From Varunaivibrio sulfuroxidans (GTDB lineage: Bacteria; Pseudomonadota; Alphaproteobacteria; Rhodospirillales; Magnetovibrionaceae): a stretch of 64,000 bases of DNA. The notes under the pieces are model-generated. The model was given only the letters and a program-made list of their open reading frames with translations. It was not told the DNA's origin and did not search any database. The stretch lies in contig NZ_CP119676.1 in assembly GCF_029318635.1 (NCBI RefSeq), positions 2,183,001 to 2,247,000 of the forward strand. Direction: 5' to 3'. The first letter of the stretch is position 1; every line of letters starts with the position of its first letter. Position numbers and translations under genes: made by a program. Shown here in pieces: positions 36,437-44,288 of this stretch.

Positions 36437-37759
36437 TTACGGACCTTCCATTCGCGCCAGCCCGTTGGAAACCAACCAATGAGCGAAGTAATCGATCCGG
36501 CGGATCAAGCCGTCGGCGGCTTCCTCGTTTTGGGGGAATTCGGCCTTTAGCGCGGTCTTGATGTCCCCTACGGTGCGCGCGCCGTCGCACAGGTCGATGA
36601 ACTTTCCGTGCAGGATGGGCATGTCCATGCCCTGTGGAAGGTGCGCGTCGATGTGGCCTTTGTCTTGGCTGTTAAGGACGCTGTCGTCGGATAAAAAGAA
36701 CCGCGAAGTGACGCCGAACGATCCGCTGGCGTCGTTATCGATCGTGATGACGGCGTCGTAAAGATGGGTGTGATGGGCCTGTCGGTAGTCGTCTTTCCAG
36801 CGCGCGATTTCCTGGGCGCCGATGTTTGGCGCGTACGCCGCCATGAGATCGACGTGCCGCGCCGCCGCCATGCGTCCCGTCAGATAGAGGCTCACGCCAA
36901 GTCCTCGGGTGCGCGCGTAGCCGGCCAATTCCTCGGTGAAGGGAACGCCACGATCGTCCCCCAGCAGTTGCAAAATGCTCAGCAGTCGCCCGCCCCGGGA
37001 TAAATATCGCGGGCAGTCCTCTAAGACCCGGCGCATGATCGCGAGGCCGTCGTCGCCCCCCCGCCCGGCGCGCGGATAGTCGGTCAAGAAGTCCGGCACC
37101 GGCTGGCAGGGCGGCTTGGTGACGATCAGTTCGTACGCGCCGTCAACGGCGTCGAAAAGATCGCTGCGCACGCAGCGCACATTGTGCGCGACGCCGTTGA
37201 GCCGAGCGTTGAGGTTGGTTAGGGCGACGGCGGCGGGGTCGATGTCCGCGCTTGTGACGCGATTGTTTTGGGCCGCCATGGCGATGGCGTGAATGCCGCT
37301 GCCGCAACATAGATCGAGAACGTCGCACCCCTGTCGATTGGGGAGGTAACCGCCCAGCAAATAGGAATCCGCGCCAAGATAGACATCGCCGCGTCCCGTC
37401 GTCCGGGAGGGGTAGAAGGGGGGAATATCGACAACGAGGTAAAGGGCGCGATAGGGGATGATGATTTTTAGCGGGACCAGCGTGCCGCCTCGCCGCGTAA
37501 GGACGCCATCGGCGTCGAGCCGGGCCACGAGGACGTCATCAAGGAAAGGCGCGAGGGTGTCTTCCGCGATGGGGACGCCCAGATAAAACAAAGCGAGGAG
37601 CGTCTTGATCGCGCCTTCCATCAGGACGACGTTGTTCTTCGCAAGGTCGTAGTTTGGCCACGGCGACAGGTCCGCCGAGGGGTTCACCATGTGACAGCCG
37701 ATCCGATAGCCGTGCCGGTCCAAAATTTCGCGCAATCGTTCCATTTGTCCACCCATCAT
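36437..37759 (-). CDS. Class I methyltransferase with C-terminal PqqD-like domain
   Basis: In this 440-residue protein the central domain (residues ~140-290) is a PrmC/RsmC-type methyltransferase: DVLDLCCGSGIHAIAMA (motif I) and LIVTKPPCQPVP at the usual NPPY position, so motif IV is KPPC. The N-terminal ~135 residues are a separate domain. Residues ~355-438 resemble PqqD (LHGKFIDLCDGARTVGDIKT, ending YFAHWLVSNGLARME), the same LCDG-type element found in the B12-radical SAM protein. The altered motif IV argues against standard Gln or adenine N-methylation. The ATG at 37744 is an alternative start. Confidence 0.75.
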   Translation of the reverse strand: MMGGQMERLREILDRHGYRIGCHMVNPSADLSPWPNYDLAKNNVVLMEGAIKTLLALFYLGVPIAEDTLAPFLDDVLVARLDADGVLTRRGGTLVPLKIIIPYRALYLVVDIPPFYPSRTTGRGDVYLGADSYLLGGYLPNRQGCDVLDLCCGSGIHAIAMAAQNNRVTSADIDPAAVALTNLNARLNGVAHNVRCVRSDLFDAVDGAYELIVTKPPCQPVPDFLTDYPRAGRGGDDGLAIMRRVLEDCPRYLSRGGRLLSILQLLGDDRGVPFTEELAGYARTRGLGVSLYLTGRMAAARHVDLMAAYAPNIGAQEIARWKDDYRQAHHTHLYDAVITIDNDASGSFGVTSRFFLSDDSVLNSQDKGHIDAHLPQGMDMPILHGKFIDLCDGARTVGDIKTALKAEFPQNEEAADGLIRRIDYFAHWLVSNGLARMEGP

Positions 37760-37768
37760 TTTGCGGCG

Positions 37769-39661
37769 CTACAGTTCGCGGTGGAAGGTCGTGTTCTCCA
37801 TGCCGTCGCCCTGAGGAGAAAATTTCAATTTTACGAACGTCGCCCAGTAGTTGGTGTAATCGCAGACCTTATTCAGGGTTTCTTTGGTCGAGGCCGCCTT
37901 TGGGGCGAAGGGCCGTGCGGCGCGATATGGGTTTTTCGGCGGCAGGACGTCGCCGGCGTTCTTGGTCACGATGTGATTGCCAATGACCAGGGCGTCGAGA
38001 TTGGTTCCCAGGAAACAGCGGATGGCGTCCTCGGGAGTGTGCACCAAAGGCTCGCCCTTGACGTTGAACGATGTGTTGAGCAGGACCGGGACCCCGGTGT
38101 GTTTCTCGACTTCCTTGTGGAGCCGCCAAAACAACGGGTCGATGTCCTCGCTCAGGGTTTGCACCCGGGCGGTGTTATCGACATGGGTGACGGCGGGAAG
38201 ACAGGCTCCCTCGCGGACTTCGCAAACCATCAACATATAAGGCGAGGGGACCGGCAGGGTGAAATAGGCGGCGCAGTCCGGTTCGGGAACGGAGGCGGCG
38301 AACGGGCGGAAGGCTTCGCGGTGTTTGACTTCGGCGTTGACGCGATCGTTCATGCCCGGATGGCGGGCATTGGCGAGGATGCTGCGATGGCCCAGGGCGC
38401 GCGGGCCGAATTCCATCGCGCCTTGAAACCAGCCGACGATCAAATTGTCGCCCAACAGCCGCGCCGCCTTGCCGGCGGGATCGTTGGCGGTGGTATGGGC
38501 GAGGTCATATGCCTCCAGGGCGCGGATGATGGCGCGATCGTCGAATTCAGCGCCCCAAAAGACGTGGCGGATCGCGGGGGGGCGCGCCGCGCCGTGGACC
38601 TGGCAGGACACGAACAGGGCGCTGCCCAGTGCGGTTCCCGAATCCCCGGCGGCCGGTTGCACGAAAAGATTGTCGCAGTAGCCGTCCGCGATCAATTTTC
38701 CATTGATGACGCTGTTCAGCGCCACGCCGCCGGCCAGACAGACATCGCGGGTTCGATGTTCCGCGCCCAGGTCGGCGACTCGGGTGCAGATGAAGCGTTC
38801 CACCGCGCCTTGCAGGCTGGCGGCGATGTTTTCGTGGCGCTTCGTGATCGGAGCGTCTTGGGGTCGGGGTGGGCCGATAATCGCCAAGGCCCGGTCGGTG
38901 AAGGCTCGGTCGATGCGCCAGGCCCCTTCGGGCAAACGGATATAGGCGTCATTGAGTTCGAAAAAGTTGCTCTTCGCGTTCGCGTGTCGGGATCGCGGAG
39001 GGGCGACGATCAGGGCGTCGAACAATTCGCGAAATTCCTCCTCTCCATACGAGGCCAGCCCCATGGTCTTGCCCTCGGCGAAGTCGCCCAGCCCGAGGTG
39101 GGCGGTGACGACGCTGTACAGCGTGCCCAACGAGTGCGGATGGCGATTGCCCATCACGAAGGCTATATCCTTGTCTTGCGCCCGCCAGACGGCCGTCGAA
39201 TAGCGGTCGCCGGCGCCATCGATCGTTAAAATCAGGGCATCCGCGAAAGGGCTGCAATAATAGCTGCTCGCGGCATGGGCCATGTGATGATCGACCGCGA
39301 TGACATTGCCCGTGTAGGCGAGGCGTTTGCGTAGGTGATGGGTGACGCCATCCTCGACGCTGCGCCGCCAATGGCGCATGGCGCGGAAATATTCAAAATT
39401 ATGAGGAAACTTCGCCCCGGCGGCGCGTTCGACGATTTCGCGTTGGATGATATCCGGGCAAAAATTGAACGCGACGCAATCGACATCGTCCAGCGTGATA
39501 TTTTGACGTTCGAGGACGAAGGCAATGCTGTTTTCGGGAAAAGCGCCGCTGTGTTTGACGCGGTCCAGGCGTTCTTCCTCGATGGCCCAAAGCACGTTCC
39601 CGTCTTCAACCAATGCCGCCGCGCAATCGTGCATGCCAAACGAAAGACCAAGAACGTACAT
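37769..39661 (-). CDS. NodU/CmcH-family carbamoyltransferase
   Basis: This 630-residue enzyme has the N-terminal Kae1-like ATPase domain (YVLGLSFGMHDCAAALVEDG, the metal-site histidines in VDHHMAHAASSYY, LTIDGAGDRYSTAVW). The C-terminal domain of the family carries GWFQGAMEFGPRALGHRSIL and VPVLLNTSFNVKGEPLVHTP. It transfers a carbamoyl group from carbamoyl phosphate, through carbamoyl-adenylate, to a hydroxyl of a natural product. The ATG at 39661 (AGGGGTG upstream) is chosen; the open frame upstream runs through an 18-bp-period repeat and lacks family similarity. It is the first gene of the operon. Confidence 0.88.
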   Translation of the reverse strand: MYVLGLSFGMHDCAAALVEDGNVLWAIEEERLDRVKHSGAFPENSIAFVLERQNITLDDVDCVAFNFCPDIIQREIVERAAGAKFPHNFEYFRAMRHWRRSVEDGVTHHLRKRLAYTGNVIAVDHHMAHAASSYYCSPFADALILTIDGAGDRYSTAVWRAQDKDIAFVMGNRHPHSLGTLYSVVTAHLGLGDFAEGKTMGLASYGEEEFRELFDALIVAPPRSRHANAKSNFFELNDAYIRLPEGAWRIDRAFTDRALAIIGPPRPQDAPITKRHENIAASLQGAVERFICTRVADLGAEHRTRDVCLAGGVALNSVINGKLIADGYCDNLFVQPAAGDSGTALGSALFVSCQVHGAARPPAIRHVFWGAEFDDRAIIRALEAYDLAHTTANDPAGKAARLLGDNLIVGWFQGAMEFGPRALGHRSILANARHPGMNDRVNAEVKHREAFRPFAASVPEPDCAAYFTLPVPSPYMLMVCEVREGACLPAVTHVDNTARVQTLSEDIDPLFWRLHKEVEKHTGVPVLLNTSFNVKGEPLVHTPEDAIRCFLGTNLDALVIGNHIVTKNAGDVLPPKNPYRAARPFAPKAASTKETLNKVCDYTNYWATFVKLKFSPQGDGMENTTFHREL

Positions 39662-39737
39662 AGACAAATCACCCCTTGGAGCCGCGCGATCCCGTCGCTT
39701 CGGGTATCGACCTCGCGTGGCGTGCATCAACAAACCC

Positions 39738-39770
39738 GCGCCGTGCGTATGGCCTGCGCCGTGCGTATGG
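39738..39770. repeat. 15-bp direct repeat with 18-bp period
   Basis: GCGCCGTGCGTATGG occurs at 39738-39752 and 39756-39770. It lies in the presumed leader/promoter region of the carbamoyltransferase operon. Confidence 0.9.
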
Positions 39771-39790
39771 ATGAACAGGCGAAGCCGCAC

Positions 39791-39832
39791 CAAGGAAGCC
39801 CGTGGCGATTTTTCCGCAACGGTGCTTCCTTG
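39791..39832. terminator. Hairpin downstream of the ankyrin gene
   Basis: CAAGGAAGC (39791-39799) pairs with GCTTCCTTG (39824-39832), and an inner CCGT/ACGG pairing lengthens the stem. It lies between the ankyrin gene stop and the carbamoyltransferase start on the minus strand and lacks a strong U-tract. It probably insulates the operon. Confidence 0.5.
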
Positions 39833-39848
39833 CGGGATGCATTTCCCG

Positions 39849-40349
39849 TTATTCGAGTGCCTTGACGGCGGCAGTGAACTCTTTCAGGCGCTGGGTGGCG
39901 ATATCCACGGCGCGCATCTTTTGGCGGTTGCGCACGCTTGTGTCCGCCCCGGCCTTAAGGAGCATTTTGATGATCGCGGTGTTGCCGTTGAGGGCGGCGA
40001 TGGTCAGGGCCGTGTCGCCGTTTTTGTTGCGCGCGTTGATGTCGGCGCCGGCCTCGATCAGCATTTGCGCGATTTCATTGTGGCCTTGCATGGCGGCGAT
40101 GGTTAGGCCGGTGTCGCGGTGCTTTGTCTTGTAATCCGCGACATTCGCCTTGTTGATCTGACGTTTGAGTTTGGCGACGTTGCCTTCGTAAACGTTGGTG
40201 AAGAAATCGGCCGGGCCGACCTGAAACATTTCGTCGGGATTGAAGGCCTCGGCGCACCAGTCGCTTCCGGAATATTGCTCGGACTGAACAACTTCTATTT
40301 TCAAGAGATCATGGGTCGGGTTTGTGGCGGCGTCTGTCTTATCCATCAT
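39849..40349 (-). CDS. Ankyrin-repeat protein
   Basis: This 166-residue protein has about three ankyrin repeats in its C-terminal half (TGLTIAAMQGHNEIAQMLIE, then GDTALTIAALNGNTAIIKML) and an N-terminal part of ~70 residues without clear similarity. No signal peptide is visible, so it is probably cytoplasmic and involved in protein contacts. The ATG at 40349 has GGGGGATCCC upstream; a TTG at 40361 is less likely. It sits upstream of the carbamoyltransferase operon on the same strand but a hairpin separates them, so a shared role is not supported. Confidence 0.85.
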   Translation of the reverse strand: MMDKTDAATNPTHDLLKIEVVQSEQYSGSDWCAEAFNPDEMFQVGPADFFTNVYEGNVAKLKRQINKANVADYKTKHRDTGLTIAAMQGHNEIAQMLIEAGADINARNKNGDTALTIAALNGNTAIIKMLLKAGADTSVRNRQKMRAVDIATQRLKEFTAAVKALE

Positions 40350-40525
40350 GGGATCCCCCAAGGTGTTTCAAAAACGTATAACCACGGTGAGGCTACTATA
40401 TACCAGAATGTATTTCAACCTAAGGTCGTGGTTGCGTGTGCTAAATTTAACGCCAACGACGATGTCGCGCGCGGGATGTTGCGCGGGGGCGTCGCCTTGG
40501 GGCGCATTTTGATGCGGTGGCCATT

Positions 40526-40567
40526 ATCTTTTTGGAATACGCCAGGATCTTTTTGGAATACGCCGGG
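40526..40567. repeat. 21-bp tandem duplication, 20/21 identical
   Basis: Two directly adjacent copies at 40526-40546 and 40547-40567 share the core TCTTTTTGGAATACGCC. They differ at one position (CAGG versus CGGG at the 3' end). Confidence 0.95.
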
Positions 40568-40654
40568 CGCATCGGATGAATAGTTTTGTATGCCGTTTTC
40601 GGGGTTAAGGCGCGCGCACCGGGCTTAAGCGGTCTGCGCGTACCGCCAAACCGC

Positions 40655-40693
40655 GCCGCCATGCCATGCCGCCCTGCCATGCCGCCATGCCAT
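40655..40693. repeat. Three 13-bp tandem units
   Basis: GCCGCCATGCCAT (40655-40667), GCCGCCCTGCCAT (40668-40680) and GCCGCCATGCCAT (40681-40693) are directly adjacent; the middle copy differs by one base. Confidence 0.95.
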
Positions 40694-40941
40694 GATTGCG
40701 TCAACCAGAGGATTTCGGGCGCATTGCGTGCATGTCTTGCCGGCCAAAAACGTCCGCGTATGGTCATCGGCGGTGGCCTCGAACCGTGCTAAAAACGGAA
40801 AACACGTTGGCCAAGATTGTCGATCGACTTGTCTTTTTACTTCATATGACGATATAAGTGCGCTCGGAGTGCGGGTTTTTTTGTCGCGTTCCCCTAAGAT
40901 CCTCACCCTTCCGGGCATTTTCCTCACATGATGAATTGATA

Positions 40942-42744
40942 ATGAGCACCAAAAACGCTGGCAACCGCCCTCTTGCTGATTTTACAACGGGCACGCGGGT
41001 CCTTGTGATCGCCGCCATCGCCGTCGTCGTCGGCGTGGTGAGTTTGTTCGTCGGCATCGCTTTTTTGCAAATGATTCGGCTGTTCACGAATATCGCCTAT
41101 TTCTGGCGGTTCTCCTTTGAAGAGGTCAGTATTGCGGATTCGCACCTCGGCTTGATCGCGGTGCTTATTCCGGTCGTCGGCGCCCTTATCGTCGGTGTAA
41201 TGGCCCGTTTCGGCAGTGAAAAAATTCGCGGTCACGGCATTCCCGAGGCGATCGAGGCGATCTTGCTCGGTCGTTCGCGCCTGGACGCAAAGGTCGCGGT
41301 GCTCAAACCGTTGTCATCGGCAATCGTGATCGGCACCGGTGGGCCGTTTGGCGCCGAGGGGCCGATCATCATGACCGGTGGGGCAATCGGATCGTTGATC
41401 GCCCAGGCGCTTCCCGTTAGCGATAGCGAACGCAAAACGTTGCTTGTGGCCGGCGCCGCCGCGGGCATGACGACCGTGTTCGGAACGCCGATCGCGGCCG
41501 TCATGATGGCTGTCGAACTTTTGCTTTTCGAGTGGACGCCCCGCAGCTTCATTCCCGTCGCCGTCGCCGCGGTCATCGCCGAGGTCGGGCGCACGGCGTT
41601 GCATATGCCCTCGCCGCTTTTCCCGTTTGAAGGAACGATGGCGATCAGCTTCCTCGGGCTCGCCAGCTGGATGGCCGTCGGCCTTGTCGCCGGGGCTTTG
41701 TCATGGGTGTTGACGCAGCTTGTTTACGGGGCCGAGGACGCTTTCTTGAAATTGCCGATCCATTGGATGTGGTGGCCGATGATCGGCGGCGTCGTGATCG
41801 GCCTCGGCGGTTTGATCGAGCCCCACGCGCTGGGCGTCGGGTACGATAACATCACGCGCATGTTGAGCGGCCAGACCATCGCCATGACCGCGTTCATTCT
41901 TCTTGCGGTCAAGGCGATTATCTGGGCGGTGGCCTTGGGGTCCGGCACGTCGGGCGGCGTGCTCGCGCCGTTGTTGATCATGGGGGGCGCGATGGGCGCC
42001 GCGATCAGTGGGTTCATGCCCGAGGCGAGCCCCGGTTTTTGGGCGTTGTTGGCGATGGCGGCGACGATGGGCGGCACCATGCGTGTGCCGCTGACGGCGA
42101 CGTTCTTCGCCGCCGAGTTGACCGGCAACACGCATATTTTGGTGCCGTTGTTCGCCGCGAGCGCGACGGCGCATGCGGTCACCGTGCTTTTGATGAGGCG
42201 TTCGATCCTGACCGAGAAAATCGCCCGGCGCGGTCACCATATTGTTCGCGAGTATCGCGTCGATCCTTTCGCCCTGACGCATGTTAGCGAGGTCATGACC
42301 CACGATGTCGAGACCGTCCCCGCGTCGATGACGCTTAGCGCCGCCACCGTTTTCCTGACCACCTTGGAGCGGACCCACCCTAGCTATCCCGTCGTCGATG
42401 AGGGCGGGCATGTCCTGGGTATCGCCGATCCGCCCGCGGTGCTGCATTGGCGGCGCGCGGGGAAATATCGCAATGCGACGCTCGGTGAGCTGCTTGAAGG
42501 AAGCCCGCTTACGACGGCCTATCCGGACGAATACCTGGAAGCCATTGTCGATCGACTGATGGAGGAAAATGTTGGGCACTTGCCCGTGATATCGCGTGAG
42601 GATAAGCGTCTTGTCGGATACGTCAGTTGGAAGGATTTGATGCGCGTACGCTACAAGCTTCAAACCGAGGAAAGCGATCGGGCCAAGTTCTTTTTCCACG
42701 GTAAGGGACACGATGTAAAACCGGGCCGTCGAAAATTGGATTAG
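40942..42744 (+). CDS. ClC-family chloride channel/antiporter with tandem CBS domains
   Basis: This 600-residue membrane protein has the ClC selectivity segments GTGGPFGAEGPIIMTGG, whose glutamate matches the gating/proton glutamate of exchangers, and GSGTSGGVLAPLLIMGG. About 10-12 hydrophobic helices are followed by two C-terminal CBS domains (VSEVMTHDVETVPASMTLSA, then a second ending VISREDKRLVGYVSWKDLM) that usually bind adenine nucleotides. It should move chloride, possibly in exchange for protons. The frame is open from 40858, but the ATG at 40942 fits the family N-terminus. It is transcribed alone. Confidence 0.92.
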   Translation: MSTKNAGNRPLADFTTGTRVLVIAAIAVVVGVVSLFVGIAFLQMIRLFTNIAYFWRFSFEEVSIADSHLGLIAVLIPVVGALIVGVMARFGSEKIRGHGIPEAIEAILLGRSRLDAKVAVLKPLSSAIVIGTGGPFGAEGPIIMTGGAIGSLIAQALPVSDSERKTLLVAGAAAGMTTVFGTPIAAVMMAVELLLFEWTPRSFIPVAVAAVIAEVGRTALHMPSPLFPFEGTMAISFLGLASWMAVGLVAGALSWVLTQLVYGAEDAFLKLPIHWMWWPMIGGVVIGLGGLIEPHALGVGYDNITRMLSGQTIAMTAFILLAVKAIIWAVALGSGTSGGVLAPLLIMGGAMGAAISGFMPEASPGFWALLAMAATMGGTMRVPLTATFFAAELTGNTHILVPLFAASATAHAVTVLLMRRSILTEKIARRGHHIVREYRVDPFALTHVSEVMTHDVETVPASMTLSAATVFLTTLERTHPSYPVVDEGGHVLGIADPPAVLHWRRAGKYRNATLGELLEGSPLTTAYPDEYLEAIVDRLMEENVGHLPVISREDKRLVGYVSWKDLMRVRYKLQTEESDRAKFFFHGKGHDVKPGRRKLD

Positions 42745-43047
42745 GCGCGCGACCTTGCCGAGCGTCGCCCCTTCGGGCCGTGGTGCAATTGCGTGGGGAT
42801 TGTTTGACAGGACCGCGCCGCCGAGTTGGATTCGCACGCTTGGTCGGAAATGGTTTTAGGCTGTCACCGTTTCTTTCGGTTCTTTTGGTTCTAATTTTGC
42901 GATGCGTGGCGAAACTCGATCTATTTTATAACAAAGGGTTTTCTGCGCTCTGCAATGCGTCTGGGGGATACCCCCCCTTGTCGAGGACGATGAAGGCATT
43001 ACTCTTTGTCGCCACGGCAATACCATCAGTAGCAAAGGTTCGCCCTC
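42745..43047. other. 303-bp intergenic region
   Basis: No gene is supported here. A short GGGGG-ATA-CCCCC hairpin (42963-42975) lies about 75 bp before the downstream gene. No promoter or terminator could be assigned with confidence. Confidence 0.4.
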
Positions 43048-44214
43048 ATGAGCACAGGCTTCCCACGTCAAGTCGTCACCCCGCACCGTAAAATTCCACT
43101 CTCCGTTCCCGAGGGCATGACGCCGGTCGAGTTCTTTAACAGCGCCGCCAACTTGCGCAATCTGGCCGATGACAACGGGCTGTTGCGCACGCCGGAAGAT
43201 TTCCTTTTATACCGCAAGGCGATCGGTCACAGCGTCGAATTCGACACCTCCGTTATTTTCGATACCTCGCAGCGGATATTGGATCCCCTGGGCCGACCGG
43301 TGCGCCGCGATCAGCTGTCCGAACGCGAAGGCAAGGTGTTCAGTCGGATGAGCCACACCATCATCCAGTACATGGCCGAGGAATATCCCGATCCGGGCGA
43401 AACGCTGATCATGTGCGGCGAGGCCAGCTTGGACGCCACATGGCCCCTGTGCAAGCCGGGCGTCCCCACTATTCGCATGATCCACAATCATTTCATCGCC
43501 TTTCCCCAGGCCGATTTGATGAACGCGCCGGCCGCCGACCCGGAAAATCCCAACCTTACCGATGGCGGCCACAACAGCCTGTTTTCTTATAACCTGAGCG
43601 ATGTCTACCATGAGTTCCTGGACGTCCTGGATTTGCAGGTCCTGAGCCCAATGGCCCCAAAGACGGGTGCATTGGCCGCTACCGGCTACCCTCAGGGACT
43701 GCCGAGTTGGGTGGTGCGCGGCGGCGTGGACGGTTTGGCGAAGGCTCGTTTTTGGCGCGAATACGATGATGTTCTGAAAGGCTTTCTCGATTTCTACCGG
43801 GCCTTTTTTACTCTGGTGGCCAAACCCGAGGGCGCCATCGCCGCCGATCTTTATTTCCCGGACCAAGTGGAGAACGTTCTTTTGTTCAATAACCACTTCC
43901 ACGCGGTCGCCAAGGAAATTCGCGATCGCATCAAGGACGATCCGCAGTTCGCCAACGAAATTCGTTGGCGCCCGGCCTACAAGCAGATTATCTATCGCGA
44001 CGACGAAGGGCGGTTTATCGTGACCATTAGCCAAAATTCCATCGGCAACGCCATCACCGAATTGCTGGGCATCGTGGTGTCGAGGATCGCGGACGAGGAG
44101 GCTTACGCCCGCGCCGAACCGGCCCTGATGGAAAAGTTGTTTAAGGTGCGTGACCGGCTTGTCACAGTCGGCGTCGGCGAAGCGATAAACAGCGGCGGCT
44201 GGGGCGCGCTTTGA
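43048..44214 (+). CDS. Uncharacterised protein with two His-rich motifs
   Basis: This 388-residue soluble protein belongs to no family I recognise. It has normal composition and good coding character. Two histidine motifs stand out: IRMIHNHFIAFP near residue 150 and FNNHFHAVAKEI near residue 288. There is also a conserved-looking CGEASLDATWPLC stretch. Such motifs could bind a metal or phosphate, as in HIT-like nucleotidyltransferase folds, but no full signature is seen. There is no signal peptide. It is followed after 74 bp by a flippase gene on the same strand, so a link to surface polysaccharide or cell-envelope work is possible. Confidence 0.7.
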   Translation: MSTGFPRQVVTPHRKIPLSVPEGMTPVEFFNSAANLRNLADDNGLLRTPEDFLLYRKAIGHSVEFDTSVIFDTSQRILDPLGRPVRRDQLSEREGKVFSRMSHTIIQYMAEEYPDPGETLIMCGEASLDATWPLCKPGVPTIRMIHNHFIAFPQADLMNAPAADPENPNLTDGGHNSLFSYNLSDVYHEFLDVLDLQVLSPMAPKTGALAATGYPQGLPSWVVRGGVDGLAKARFWREYDDVLKGFLDFYRAFFTLVAKPEGAIAADLYFPDQVENVLLFNNHFHAVAKEIRDRIKDDPQFANEIRWRPAYKQIIYRDDEGRFIVTISQNSIGNAITELLGIVVSRIADEEAYARAEPALMEKLFKVRDRLVTVGVGEAINSGGWGAL

Positions 44215-44288
44215 CGGCTGACGCCAAGCGTTGAATTATAAAAAGCAACTCGGGGTGTGTATCGCTTTAACGGCGGTGTGATCGAGAT

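Larger units (their letters stand above)
40350..40941. other. Intergenic region rich in short tandem repeats
   Basis: This 592-bp stretch lies between the ankyrin gene and the ClC gene. No gene is supported; the open frames are products of repeats. It contains a 21-bp tandem duplication (40526-40567) and a triplicated 13-bp unit (40655-40693). A TATATAG-type element near 40397 (read on the minus strand) may belong to the ankyrin gene promoter. Confidence 0.6.

Noticed and set aside
39662-39793. N-terminal extension of the carbamoyltransferase (HTHGAGHTHGAG)
   Set aside because: It is produced by the 18-bp-period repeat; the enzyme fold starts at MYVLGLSFGMHD.
40655-40693. Tandem 13-bp units as a CRISPR or iteron origin
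   Set aside because: The units are directly adjacent without spacers, only three in number, and no Rep or Cas gene is nearby.
40447-40767. 106-residue frame with a duplicated AYSKKI
   Set aside because: The duplication only reflects the 21-bp tandem repeat; composition is arginine-rich with no ribosome site or family support.
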